From Nocardioides sp. dk884 (GTDB taxonomy: Bacteria > Actinomycetota > Actinomycetes > Propionibacteriales > Nocardioidaceae): DNA of 64,000 nt. Location of the stretch: contig NZ_CP045649.1 of NCBI RefSeq assembly GCF_009557055.1, forward strand, positions 2,517,501 through 2,581,500, read 5' to 3'. The position numbers and the translations under genes were made by a program. Of this stretch, positions 32,327 through 40,657 are shown one piece after another (positions within the stretch are counted from its first letter, which is position 1; every line of letters starts with the position of its first letter). Under the pieces are notes generated by a model that was given only the letters and a program-made list of their open reading frames with translations, searched no databases and was not told the origin of the DNA.

Positions 32327-33229
32327 TCACTGGGTCAGCACCTGGGCCTCACCGATGCGGATCGACAGCGCGGCGGTGGTCAGGTCGAACTCGATGGTTC
32401 CGGACTGACCACCACCAGTCCACTCGACAACCCAGTGGCTCGTGGCGGTGACTTGATAGACCCCGTCGGGCTGGCCCGACGACATCTTCTCGTAACGGTG
32501 CCCACACGTCGGCGAGTCCTGCTTGCCATAGTGCTCTGCGTACGGGGTCCCCTTGCCCGTGCAGGTCACTATGGCCCCGTCGCCCATGTCCCAGACGATG
32601 TTGGAGACGCTGGCGGTGGCACTCACCGACACCGATCCCTCGCTGGCTGAGGCAGTGATAGGACCGAACGTGTCGTCGGTCGGGCTGTCAACCCACATCC
32701 ACACCGGCAACCCCACAAGCCCGACTCTGTCTGGGCCGGACTCCGGAACGATGCCGATCTGGATGGGATCCAGGTCCATCGACGCAATCGCGCGCTGAGC
32801 GAGCACCACCGGATCGATTCTGACTTCTTCGCCGGCCTGTACCCAGGTGTACTCCCAGGACGATCCGGGCGGTGGGAAATAGCAGACGTGCCAGGCGCCG
32901 TCTTCTTTCGTCTGGCTCGCGGGCGGCTCGAGATCTTCGCCTAGCTCACCAGCAGAAGGCCCGATCCAACACTCGTGAAGGCTGCTCCACACCGACCCTC
33001 CGGGGCCGGTGCACGGGATTCCTCTCCCGTTGTAGTTACACGTGGCGGAGCCGCCGCCGGTGTCGTCTCCGCCACCGCCCTCGCCGCTACCATCCTCGTC
33101 CTCGCAGACGACCTCACCCGTCTCCTCGTCAACGTCACAACCATCGGCGCTGGCCGAGGGTGCTACTCCAACCACGACCACGAATGATGCCCCGAGGATC
33201 ACCAGGAGAGCGCAGATGCGCCTCAGCAT
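32327..33229 (-). CDS. Secreted protein ending the Tad operon
   Basis: 300 residues. An N-terminal signal peptide (MLRRICALLVILGASFVVVV, then a cleavage region APSASADG) is followed by an acidic, Gly-rich, Cys-containing stretch and an exported beta-rich domain. The C-terminal part (GSVSVSATASVSNIVWDMGD, HWVVEWTGGGQSGTIEFDLT) resembles PKD/Ig-like beta sandwiches. The start ATG overlaps the stop of the upstream lipoprotein gene (ATGCTGA), so the two are co-translated. Proteins of this sort close many actinobacterial Tad clusters; their role, perhaps a surface or tip component, is not known. Confidence 0.7.
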   Translation of the reverse strand: MLRRICALLVILGASFVVVVGVAPSASADGCDVDEETGEVVCEDEDGSGEGGGGDDTGGGSATCNYNGRGIPCTGPGGSVWSSLHECWIGPSAGELGEDLEPPASQTKEDGAWHVCYFPPPGSSWEYTWVQAGEEVRIDPVVLAQRAIASMDLDPIQIGIVPESGPDRVGLVGLPVWMWVDSPTDDTFGPITASASEGSVSVSATASVSNIVWDMGDGAIVTCTGKGTPYAEHYGKQDSPTCGHRYEKMSSGQPDGVYQVTATSHWVVEWTGGGQSGTIEFDLTTAALSIRIGEAQVLTQ

Positions 33230-33786
33230 GACTCGTCCCAAAGGAGGTCAGATTCGGTCACCTTCCAGGGTCCCTTGCCCTCGACAAGGGTGTACTTGAC
33301 GGGCGCCGGATTGCGGAGAGGGTTGCCATCAGGAGTGGTGTAATCGGGCGTCCGCACCTTGCCTTTCACCTTCACGGTTACTCCTGAACGGTCCTCACAG
33401 TCCGTGATCTCGATCGAGTTGCCCCGGCTTCGCGGCTCCCCGAGCGTATGGACGTAACTGCCGGTCTTCGTGACGTCGGCAGCCTTCATATCGACGACCG
33501 CTTCCTGAAGCTCAAGAAACTCTTCACCCGTCGCGACCGGGTTGAGGGTCTTGAAATCGATCGTCCGCTTGCGATGGGCCAGGTCCCTCACCGCGAGGTA
33601 CTTCGTCAGCTGGGCTGCCGCCTCCTCCTCCGGTGTCTTCGTAGTCGGCGTGCTGGTAGGTGTCGGCGAGGGGGGCTGGCTCCGGGTGTCTGGCACCTCG
33701 GGCTCGGTGTCATCGCCGCCGCAGCCAGTGAGAGTCAGGGCGAGGGCGAGGGCCACTCCCCCGAGTGCGGAGTGGTGCTTCCTCAT
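33223..33786 (-). CDS. Lipoprotein of the Tad operon
   Basis: 187 residues. The signal peptide ends in a lipobox, LTLTGCGG, so the mature protein is anchored to the outer face of the membrane. A Pro/Thr-rich linker (about 30-52) precedes a globular alpha+beta domain (AAAQLTKYLAVRDLAHRK, GEEFLELQEAVVDMKAAD, KVRTPDYTTPDGN) of NTF2-like appearance. It overlaps the downstream secreted protein gene. It may help to assemble the pilus at the membrane; no enzyme motif is present. Confidence 0.7.
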   Translation of the reverse strand: MRKHHSALGGVALALALTLTGCGGDDTEPEVPDTRSQPPSPTPTSTPTTKTPEEEAAAQLTKYLAVRDLAHRKRTIDFKTLNPVATGEEFLELQEAVVDMKAADVTKTGSYVHTLGEPRSRGNSIEITDCEDRSGVTVKVKGKVRTPDYTTPDGNPLRNPAPVKYTLVEGKGPWKVTESDLLWDESC

Positions 33787-33827
33787 TCGATATCTCCTCC
33801 GGTGTTGGGCGGGGTTGTCGTTGGCGC

Positions 33828-34025
33828 TCAGTTCGAGGTGCCGTCGGCGAGCTCTGCCAGCGAGCCTTTGCCGGGGATCCCCCTAAATCGCTTGTCCGCG
33901 TCGTACATGGTGCGGATGGTGTCGCGGACGAGGACGACCCGGTCGACGCGGCAGGCGTCGTGATCGGGCGCGTAGCCGCCGGCCACGACGCGGCGGCCGG
34001 TGAGTTCCTGGGTGAACGTCGTCAT
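33828..34025 (-). CDS. Small hypothetical protein of the Tad operon (65 aa)
   Basis: A short soluble protein (MTTFTQELTGRRVVAGG, then VDRVVLVRDTIRTMYDADK) with a well-placed ATG at 34025 and a GGAGCGCC-like ribosome site. It lies 19 bp after the LysM-BTAD gene and 41 bp before the lipoprotein gene. No family is recognised. Confidence 0.55.
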   Translation of the reverse strand: MTTFTQELTGRRVVAGGYAPDHDACRVDRVVLVRDTIRTMYDADKRFRGIPGKGSLAELADGTSN

Positions 34026-34044
34026 CGCCGGCGCTCCTTCGTAG

Positions 34045-37000
34045 TCAGCTCGCCAGCCAGCCGTGTGCACGGATGATGGTCTTAGTGCGCTCCGACAGTT
34101 CCATGGGTGCGTCGCCGTCATCGGAGCGGTTGCAGATCTCCGCGCGCAGGATCCGGTCGGCCTCGAGCTGGTTCCCCTCGGCCCTCATGACGTGCGCCAG
34201 GCACAGGCGGGTGCTCTCGCCGTCGGGGTCGGCCCGGTTGGCGATGTGGGCGGCGGAGCGGGCCTTGGCCAGGTCGCCGGCCGTGAGTGCCTCGGTGACA
34301 ACGACGAGAGCGACATCGGCGACCCACCCGCTCGCCATGAGATCGACGCGGTCAGGCTCGTTGGCGAGCCACGCCCATCCCTCTTCGCGCAGCTGACTAA
34401 ATGGCCGGGTCTCCCCGACCAGCTCGAGGGCGGTGCAGAGATCCGCGACGCCATCGGGGCCGCCTCGGCTCTGCCCGCGTTTGCGGAGGCGGATGAACAG
34501 GTCCAGGTCCACGAGCAGGCCGTCGCCGACCTGATAGACGTTGACGCCCCGGAGCTTGGTGGCCGGCGCCTTGTCCGCGTAGGGCAGGTGGTCCTCGCCG
34601 GTGCGGGGGTTAGGACCGAGCCAGTCGCGGACGATGTTGGTGTAGTCGCGCACCTTGCCAGAGGTGATGCCGAAGGCCTCGCTGATCTCCTCGCGGGTGG
34701 CACCATGCTTGCGGTGCAGGGCGAGGAACGCCAGGAGCTCGGTGAAGTAGGGCTTGCGCTTGGCGAGTGCCTTGCCGTGCGTACGTGCGGTGACCGGGCC
34801 GAGCAGCGTGAGGCGTGGGCGATCGCAGTGGGGCGAGAACCAGTCGGCGATGTCTTGGTCGAGGGCGGGGTCCTTCTCCTCAACCTTGGCGCGGACGCGC
34901 TCTGGGACCTTCGGCGCCAGGGCTTCGAGGTCTTCCTGCACGATGGCGCTCTGGCGGATGTAGTCCTCGTCGTCGCCTTCGAGGAGGGAGGACGACGGGT
35001 CGTCGACGGCGTCCTCGGGAGTGCTGCGGGGCAGGGTGTACTCGCGGCGCAGTGCTCCGGAGGAGTCGGTGTAGGCCTGCCAGCCGTCGGTGGCGGTCTC
35101 GTCCACAGGCGTGTCGACGTACTCCGGGGTCTCGCTCTGGGCGTAGACGAGTGCGCAGCCGCGGGCCTCGTCGGGGGTGAGGCCGACGGCGACGAGGTTG
35201 AGACCGGCGTGTTCAAGGACGACGCGTCCGGTGCTGGTCATGTGCAGTATCGCGCCGGGTGTGTTCGGGCGTTCGCCCGTAACGACGATGGAGGTCGCGG
35301 ACTGTCCGACGTGGTCGTTGACCACTTGCAGCAGCTGCTCGAGGTCGTCGGGCTCCCCGGCGGCGGCATCGAGGAGCAGCATCCTGGCGGGCCAGGCATC
35401 GTCGTCGACGCTGCCGGTGCGGGCGGTGGACACGTCGGTGTCGTATCGCTTCGCCCGGTCGACGGTGGTCACCGCGGCGGCCAGGATCTCCGCGGTCGCG
35501 GGGGTTGCGGCGGCACCGGTCGGGTAGTAAGTGACCCGCTCGTCCATCACCACGGCTTCCTCGGCCACGCCGATGCAATCGACCTGCACGCGGCGCGACC
35601 AGGGGTTGACGGCCACCTGCGCGGCGAGGTGGCGGGCGAAGTCGCGGGCGTAGGTGGGGTCGCCGCTGATGGTCAGCGTGGAGAGCTCCTCGCAGTTCAG
35701 CAGCCAGGTCTCGCCAGTGTCGCTCAGGCCGATGGTGGCCAGCATCGGGTACGGCGGCTCGACGTGGTCGGTGTCGGGGCCGAGGTCCTCCATCGCGGTG
35801 TCCGTGTCTAGGTGCCAGTGGGTCTGGTCGGGGCTGCCCACCCACGGCGCAGGAACGGTGGTCGGGGCGCTCAGGTGCAGCGCCAGCGTGTCCTTCGCGA
35901 GCTCGACGGCGGCCAGCGGCGGCATCGTGACGCCCTGGGCTCCGACCGCGGCCGCGAGGCGCCGCAGGGCCTCGTCGGCGAACTCCACGGTGGCCGCCGC
36001 AGCGGCGCCGGTCGCCTTCAGCGTCATCTCCACCGGTGCCAACTCGGGCGGCGGGGCGGCGATCGCTCGCCCCGGTGGCCGGTTCCGGTGGGCGGCGCGC
36101 CGGCGTGACCGCAGTGCCATCAGCAGCGCTCCGGACAGGAGCACGCCTCCTCCGGTAAGACCGGCGAGGACCCAGGGCGCCTCGAGGATCGAGTCATCAG
36201 GGTCGTCTGCCTGGTCGACGTCGGCGGCCGGCGCGGTCGGTGCCTTGGCCTGCGGGACCTCGGGCGCAGCGGTCTCCGGGGGCCCGGTCTCGGGGGCCGG
36301 CGGTGTCTCCTCGGCCGACGGGTCGGCCTGCTGCTGCTCGCGTCTAGGCGTGGCAGGGGTCTCGGGCTTGTCTTCGCGAGGCTGCGGTTGGGGCTGCCGG
36401 TCACCATGACCCGCAGGTGGCACGGCTCCGGGGATATTGAGCTTCCAGCCGACGTCGATCACGTCCGGGTCGGCGAGGCGCGCGCCGCCGGGCTGAGCGA
36501 TGCCGGTGGAGGCCTTGTATATCTCCGCCCATCGGTCGGCATCGCCGAGCTCGTCGTGCGCGATGTCGCTGAGTGTGTCCCGGGGTTGCACGATGTAGGC
36601 CTGCGCCGCCGCCCCGCCGCCGTCTGTGGCAGGCAGTTTCAACACCCAGCCGGGCTCGAGGAAACTGAGCCGGGAGCCGAGGACTTCGCGGTTGAGCTCG
36701 GCGATCTCCGTGTAGCGCGCGCCGTCACCGAAGTGGTCCTCAGCGATTGACCACAGGCTCTCCCCCGGCCTGACCAAGTGATCCACCGTCGCACGCTTCT
36801 GCTTCGCCGCGAGGTTCACGCCGTGCTGAGCTGACGTCTGGCCGACGGTCCCGGCTTGGACATGGCCCATCGTCGCCGGCGCCGCCGCGGCGGCCGGGGC
36901 GGCGTTGGCGGCTTGCCCGGCGATCGGCGCTGCGATGAACAGCAGCGCAGCGAGTTCGACCAGTCCGTGCGCCGCAGACTGCGGGCGGCCAAGACCCGGC

Positions 37001-37287
37001 AGCTGCGGCGCCTGGATCCTGCGGACCCGGGCGATGGCCTCCACCACCAGGCTGAGGGTCATGAAGGCCCACGCAGTCCAGCCGATCACCTTGAGCAGGC
37101 CCAGGATCAGGGTGCCGTCGTCGGGTGCGAGGAGTGCGTCCTTGACGCTCCCCCAGCTCAGCTCCCGATCGGGGATCGGGCTGACGCCGATCGTGAGGAA
37201 GAGGGCCGGCAGACCGATGATGATGCCGAGGACGGCGACCGTAGCGAGGAACCCGGTCAGCCGTTGGCCCAGGGTGGGGGTAGTCAT
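34045..37287 (-). CDS. Large membrane protein with two LysM domains and C-terminal BTAD/HTH-like region
   Basis: 1080 residues. Three membrane helices (about 13-35, 58-80, 105-125) are followed by two LysM repeats that bind peptidoglycan: HLVRPGESLWSIAEDHFGDG (about 170-225) and YIVQPRDTLSDIAHDELGDA (about 233-290). A Pro-rich linker leads to a fourth helix (ILEAPWVLAGLTGGGVLLSG, near 370-395). The cytoplasmic remainder ends in a winged-helix and helical-repeat region (RKHGATREEISEAFGITSGK; SQLREEGWAWLANEPDRVDL) like bacterial transcriptional activator domains. This architecture is typical of actinobacterial Tad clusters. It could tie the pilus base to the wall and sense its state; that is inference. 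Confidence 0.82.
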   Translation of the reverse strand: MTTPTLGQRLTGFLATVAVLGIIIGLPALFLTIGVSPIPDRELSWGSVKDALLAPDDGTLILGLLKVIGWTAWAFMTLSLVVEAIARVRRIQAPQLPGLGRPQSAAHGLVELAALLFIAAPIAGQAANAAPAAAAAPATMGHVQAGTVGQTSAQHGVNLAAKQKRATVDHLVRPGESLWSIAEDHFGDGARYTEIAELNREVLGSRLSFLEPGWVLKLPATDGGGAAAQAYIVQPRDTLSDIAHDELGDADRWAEIYKASTGIAQPGGARLADPDVIDVGWKLNIPGAVPPAGHGDRQPQPQPREDKPETPATPRREQQQADPSAEETPPAPETGPPETAAPEVPQAKAPTAPAADVDQADDPDDSILEAPWVLAGLTGGGVLLSGALLMALRSRRRAAHRNRPPGRAIAAPPPELAPVEMTLKATGAAAAATVEFADEALRRLAAAVGAQGVTMPPLAAVELAKDTLALHLSAPTTVPAPWVGSPDQTHWHLDTDTAMEDLGPDTDHVEPPYPMLATIGLSDTGETWLLNCEELSTLTISGDPTYARDFARHLAAQVAVNPWSRRVQVDCIGVAEEAVVMDERVTYYPTGAAATPATAEILAAAVTTVDRAKRYDTDVSTARTGSVDDDAWPARMLLLDAAAGEPDDLEQLLQVVNDHVGQSATSIVVTGERPNTPGAILHMTSTGRVVLEHAGLNLVAVGLTPDEARGCALVYAQSETPEYVDTPVDETATDGWQAYTDSSGALRREYTLPRSTPEDAVDDPSSSLLEGDDEDYIRQSAIVQEDLEALAPKVPERVRAKVEEKDPALDQDIADWFSPHCDRPRLTLLGPVTARTHGKALAKRKPYFTELLAFLALHRKHGATREEISEAFGITSGKVRDYTNIVRDWLGPNPRTGEDHLPYADKAPATKLRGVNVYQVGDGLLVDLDLFIRLRKRGQSRGGPDGVADLCTALELVGETRPFSQLREEGWAWLANEPDRVDLMASGWVADVALVVVTEALTAGDLAKARSAAHIANRADPDGESTRLCLAHVMRAEGNQLEADRILRAEICNRSDDGDAPMELSERTKTIIRAHGWLAS

Positions 37288-37721
37288 CGCTCGATGCCTC
37301 CTTGGGCGCGGATGAGCCGTGCAGACGCCTCCCCGGTGACGCTCATCGAGTTCAGCCCGATGACCCCGAGGAACTTGCTGTCGTAGGTGTCGGTGGTGCG
37401 CACGATCAGCGTGTCGCCGTCGACGACGGTGACACTGCCCTCCACACCGGCGGCGTCGAGGTAGTTCTGCGCGGCGGACTTGGCCGCGTCGACGTCGACG
37501 CGCAGCTCCTCACCGCGGATGGCGGTTGCGCCCTCGATCTGTTGCGCGCCAGTGCGGGCGGCCTGGGCCGCGGCGCTGCGGGTCTGCTGCTGGGCGTGCA
37601 CCTTGCCGCCGAGATCGACGGTCATTCCGACCAGGATGACCATCACCACTGACGCGGTGGCGAACCAGACGCTAATGGCGCCCCGCTCATCGCACGGTCG
37701 CCGCACCGAGTACCTCATCAT
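37284..37721 (-). CDS. TadG-like pseudopilin
   Basis: 145 residues. The leader CDERG is followed by a hydrophobic helix (AISVWFATASVVMVILVGMT) and an exported domain (AAKSAAQNYLDAAGVEGSVT). The glycine before the helix matches the processing position of the neighbouring pilin-like proteins, but the Glu at +5 is replaced, as in many TadG-like proteins. The gene overlaps its neighbours on both sides by 4 nt. It is expected to be a minor membrane component of the pilus. Confidence 0.72.
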   Translation of the reverse strand: MMRYSVRRPCDERGAISVWFATASVVMVILVGMTVDLGGKVHAQQQTRSAAAQAARTGAQQIEGATAIRGEELRVDVDAAKSAAQNYLDAAGVEGSVTVVDGDTLIVRTTDTYDSKFLGVIGLNSMSVTGEASARLIRAQGGIER

Positions 37722-38167
37722 CGGCGCTCCCGGTGGGCGTCGACAGGGCTGCTCGCGGTTGCGGTGATCGTGCGGGCGCCGGGTGCGCCGGGGATGCTCA
37801 GGTCTGACAAGTTGAGCGTGCAGGTCACCGTGACGTTCACCTGGGCGGTGTCCCCGATCGGCGCGTTGAACGCCCCCGCGTTGACGGTGATGTTCGTACT
37901 GGTGCAGTGCACGTCCTGGTCGTGCAGGCTACTTGCGGCCGAGGACCTGCCCGCGGCAATCGCCTGGCTCTGGGTTCGCTCGATCGAGGCTGCCCGTGCT
38001 GCCTCGTATGCGGCTGCGTCCACGGCCTGCTGGGCGATCTCGACGCGGCCGCCGAGGATGATCATCGCCACGAACAGCCCGAAGGCCGGGACGCCGATCG
38101 CCGCCTCGATGGCCACCGAGCCGCGCTCGTCGTGGCTTCGGTCGATGGCACGTGTCCGAATGTTCAT
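37718..38167 (-). CDS. TadE/TadF-like pseudopilin
   Basis: 149 residues, starting at ATG 38167. The leader ends HDERG, followed by SVAIEAAIGVPAFGLFVAMI, which carries Glu at +5 of the mature protein as in prepilin peptidase substrates. The exported part is helical, then beta-rich, with Cys pairs (DVHCTSTN, VTCTLNLSD). It overlaps both neighbours by 4 nt. It should be processed and inserted as a minor pilin of the Tad machine. Confidence 0.75.
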   Translation of the reverse strand: MNIRTRAIDRSHDERGSVAIEAAIGVPAFGLFVAMIILGGRVEIAQQAVDAAAYEAARAASIERTQSQAIAAGRSSAASSLHDQDVHCTSTNITVNAGAFNAPIGDTAQVNVTVTCTLNLSDLSIPGAPGARTITATASSPVDAHRERR

Positions 38168-38559
38168 TCGGTGAGCCTTTCGACCGGGACGCTGGCGCTC
38201 TGGCGGACAGTCACATGCCACCCGGGAATCACGCTCATGGAATGCCCGGTGACGGTGATCGTGGCCGTCGTCGTGGTGCGTGACCCGGAGACGCTGATCG
38301 CCGTGATCACGTCGGATCCGCCGGCGTCCCGGAGGAAGCCGTGCGCGGTCGCCACTCCGGACTCGCGCGTGCCGTTCTCGCTGCCTCCCTCGCGTGCGCC
38401 CTCCTGCGCGGCCGCGAGCGCTACCTCCCGAGCGTGGTAGTACAGCGCACCCTGGACACCGAGGAACATCACCAGGAAGAGCGCGGGCATCAGGAAGACC
38501 ATCTGGATGGTCACGGAGCCGCGCTCGTCCCGCCGTCGGCGGCGAGAGCTGGAGAACAT
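38164..38559 (-). CDS. TadE-like pseudopilin
   Basis: 131 residues. The basic leader MFSSSRRRRRDERG is followed by SVTIQMVFLMPALFLVMFLG, a TadE-type helix, and an exported domain (VALAAAQEGAREGGSENGTR; ITVTGHSMSVIPGWHVTVRQ). The +5 residue is Gln in place of Glu. It shares the DERG leader with three neighbouring genes. Co-translated by overlap with the gene after it. Confidence 0.78.
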   Translation of the reverse strand: MFSSSRRRRRDERGSVTIQMVFLMPALFLVMFLGVQGALYYHAREVALAAAQEGAREGGSENGTRESGVATAHGFLRDAGGSDVITAISVSGSRTTTTATITVTGHSMSVIPGWHVTVRQSASVPVERLTE

Positions 38560-38567
38560 GGACGGAC

Positions 38568-38774
38568 CTACCGGATCTTTCCGGCCTCGCTGGTCACGAA
38601 GGCCCTGATCGCGGCGACGACGATGCCGACGATGAGGATGACCGCGCCGGCCCAGATGACCTGCTCGATCGTGACCGAGCCACGCTCGTCTCCTCGGTGC
38701 TTGACGATGCGGTCCTCCGTGCTGGCGATCATGGCGAGCGCCGTCACCTGGAGGGTGATGAGAAGTTTCAACAT
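38568..38774 (-). CDS. Flp-like major pilin candidate
   Basis: 68 residues. The leader ends RGDERG and the mature part begins SVTIEQVIWAGAVILIVGIV, with Glu at +5 and a single helix, the type IVb (Flp) pilin layout. A prepilin peptidase would cut after the Gly. The mature form would be about 39 residues, the usual size of Flp pilins. A hydrophobic stretch before the leader (MLKLLITLQVTALAMI) is unusual, so an internal ATG at 38732 may be the true start. It lies between tadC and the TadE-like genes, all on one transcript. Confidence 0.68.
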   Translation of the reverse strand: MLKLLITLQVTALAMIASTEDRIVKHRGDERGSVTIEQVIWAGAVILIVGIVVAAIRAFVTSEAGKIR

Positions 38775-38828
38775 CGCTGTTCCTTTCTGAGTGGTGGAGC
38801 TCGGATGGCCCAGAGGTTGACGTCGCTG

Positions 38829-39743
38829 TTAGGCCGCGAATCGGAGCATCGATGGGGTGACGAGGATGGCCATGAAGACGATGCCGAGCAGGCTGGCAGG
38901 GATGTACATGCGCTCTGAGACGGCGTTGGCCTTCCCGAGTTCGGCGCTGAGCATCGCCGAGCGGATTGCGGCGGCGCGGGCGCGGAGGTTGTTGTAGATC
39001 TGGGCGCCGTCCTGGCCGGACTGCTGCATGATGTCGGCGAGGTCGTCGAGCTCGGGGACGCCGAGGTCATCGGCGAGCCCGTGGAGGGCGTCCCAAGGGG
39101 CGCGGGTCATATAGCGGGCACGGCGCAGCTCGCTCTCGATCCGCTTGAACACCCAGGTGTCGCCGACCTCGGCAGCCGAGCGCAGCGCCTGCTGGCCGCT
39201 GGAGCCGTCACGAACCCCGGTGGCGACCATGTCGATGTAGGCGCCCAGGGCCCGGCTGAATTCGATCCGGGCCTTCTTGGCATCGTCGGTGGCGTTGTAG
39301 TTGGGCATGAACCAAAACAGCGCGGCGAGCCCGAGCGATCCGAAGGTCGGAACCACGAACGGGAGCGGGAGTCCGATCAACGCGAAGAAGGCCGCAAAGA
39401 GAGGCGGCGTAGCCAGGCCGAGGAGCGCCCAGGCGACCTTCTCACCGTAGAACCTGGTCTCGCTGATCTGGAGGATGGCCAGGTCCTTGCGGGGCGTGTG
39501 TGCCCACGCTCCCCCGGGCAGATTCCTGATCGCCCACACCCCGATCCGGTCGACGAGCGACCCGGAATCGGTGCTCTCCTCGATCTCGAGCGGCCCGGCG
39601 TGGCGGGGCACCACGTAGCCGGGCGAGAGCCGCTCTAGGGCGTCGGCGAGGTCAGGGTCGGACGGGGCCAGGCGCCACACAAGCAGGGCAGCGGCAAGCC
39701 CGAGGAGGGCGCCGCTGGCGAGCGCGAGCTGGAGGCCGGTCAT
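38829..39743 (-). CDS. tadC: TadC-like pilus assembly membrane protein (T2SS F family)
   Basis: 304 residues. An N-terminal helix (LQLALASGALLGLAAALLVW), a central pair of membrane helices (VAWALLGLATPPLFAAFFAL; FGSLGLAALFWFMPNYNATD) and a C-terminal helix (SLLGIVFMAILVTPSMLRFA) flank a T2SSF domain (EFSRALGAYIDMVATGVRDG; LADIMQQSGQDGAQIYNNLR). It starts at ATG 39743, overlapping tadB by 4 nt. TadB and TadC form the inner-membrane platform of the Tad pilus. Confidence 0.88.
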   Translation of the reverse strand: MTGLQLALASGALLGLAAALLVWRLAPSDPDLADALERLSPGYVVPRHAGPLEIEESTDSGSLVDRIGVWAIRNLPGGAWAHTPRKDLAILQISETRFYGEKVAWALLGLATPPLFAAFFALIGLPLPFVVPTFGSLGLAALFWFMPNYNATDDAKKARIEFSRALGAYIDMVATGVRDGSSGQQALRSAAEVGDTWVFKRIESELRRARYMTRAPWDALHGLADDLGVPELDDLADIMQQSGQDGAQIYNNLRARAAAIRSAMLSAELGKANAVSERMYIPASLLGIVFMAILVTPSMLRFAA

Positions 39744-40657
39744 GCGAGTGCTCCGTCCTTCCCCCCGCGCACCGCTCGGTGCGTGTTGCGGGCCTGGAGG
39801 TCGAGGAAGCGTGGGAGCGGCTTCGCGACCGCCATTCGGCGCATCCACAGCAGCGTGGCCACGTAGGCGGTCAGCAAGACCGTGAGGATGACCTGACCGA
39901 GTGGGCTGCCGTACGGCTCGATGTAATCGCCGGTCAGGACGAGTACACCCAGAACGCCGAGGGTGATCACGGTGACCGTGCGGGCGGTGGTGCGTGGTTT
40001 GGCCTGGTCCGCGGCGATCTGGCGGCGGGCGCGCACGTCGGCGGCGACGGTCTCGGCGAGGGCGTCCAGCGCCTTGGCTAGGCCGGCCTGCCCGCGCCCG
40101 CTGGCGGCGAGGATCAGCTGGCTGGCCACCACGTCGCCGGTGGAGTCGTTGAGGTCCTCGGCGAAAGCGCGCAGCACGTCCTCGGTGGTGGCGGTGTTGT
40201 TCCAAAGCCGGGAGACCATCAGCCCGACCTCGTGCTCGATAGGCGCCGGCACCGACTGCAGTGACTTGATGAGAGCCGAGCGCAGCGACTGACCCGCGGT
40301 CAGTTTTCCCGACAGCGACCGGGTCCACTCCTCGAGCGCCTCGAGCTTCTCGACGCTCGCGGCTGCCGGCGGAGGCGTGAGCAGCAGCGGGATACCGACG
40401 ACTGCGGCCGGGACGAGCACGATCGCGATCACCCAGCCGGTCAGCAGCGCGACCAGGAGGCCGGCAGCAGCGCCGCCGGTGGCCAGCATCCGGGTGCGCG
40501 AGTTGAGCCGGGCCAGCCAGCCGCCCGCCCGGCCGAAGGGGGTGAGGGTCCGGGTGGGCCGCGGCGGCTTCGGGGATTCGGGGATCAGCGCGTAGACCAT
40601 GCCGATCAGCCCGATGACGATGAGGGCCCCCAGGGCTGCGGGCAGGAAGGTGGTCAT
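39740..40657 (-). CDS. tadB: TadB-like pilus assembly membrane protein (T2SS F family)
   Basis: 305 residues. It has an N-terminal helix (AALGALIVIGLIGMVYALIP), two further helices near 60-95, a cytoplasmic T2SSF domain (LEEWTRSLSGKLTAGQSLRS; LAKALDALAETVAADVRARR) and C-terminal helices (TVTVITLGVLGVLVLTGDYI; LTVLLTAYVATLLWMRRMAV). It overlaps both tadA and tadC by 4 nt. Together with TadC it anchors the assembly ATPase at the membrane. Confidence 0.88.
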   Translation of the reverse strand: MTTFLPAALGALIVIGLIGMVYALIPESPKPPRPTRTLTPFGRAGGWLARLNSRTRMLATGGAAAGLLVALLTGWVIAIVLVPAAVVGIPLLLTPPPAAASVEKLEALEEWTRSLSGKLTAGQSLRSALIKSLQSVPAPIEHEVGLMVSRLWNNTATTEDVLRAFAEDLNDSTGDVVASQLILAASGRGQAGLAKALDALAETVAADVRARRQIAADQAKPRTTARTVTVITLGVLGVLVLTGDYIEPYGSPLGQVILTVLLTAYVATLLWMRRMAVAKPLPRFLDLQARNTHRAVRGGKDGALA

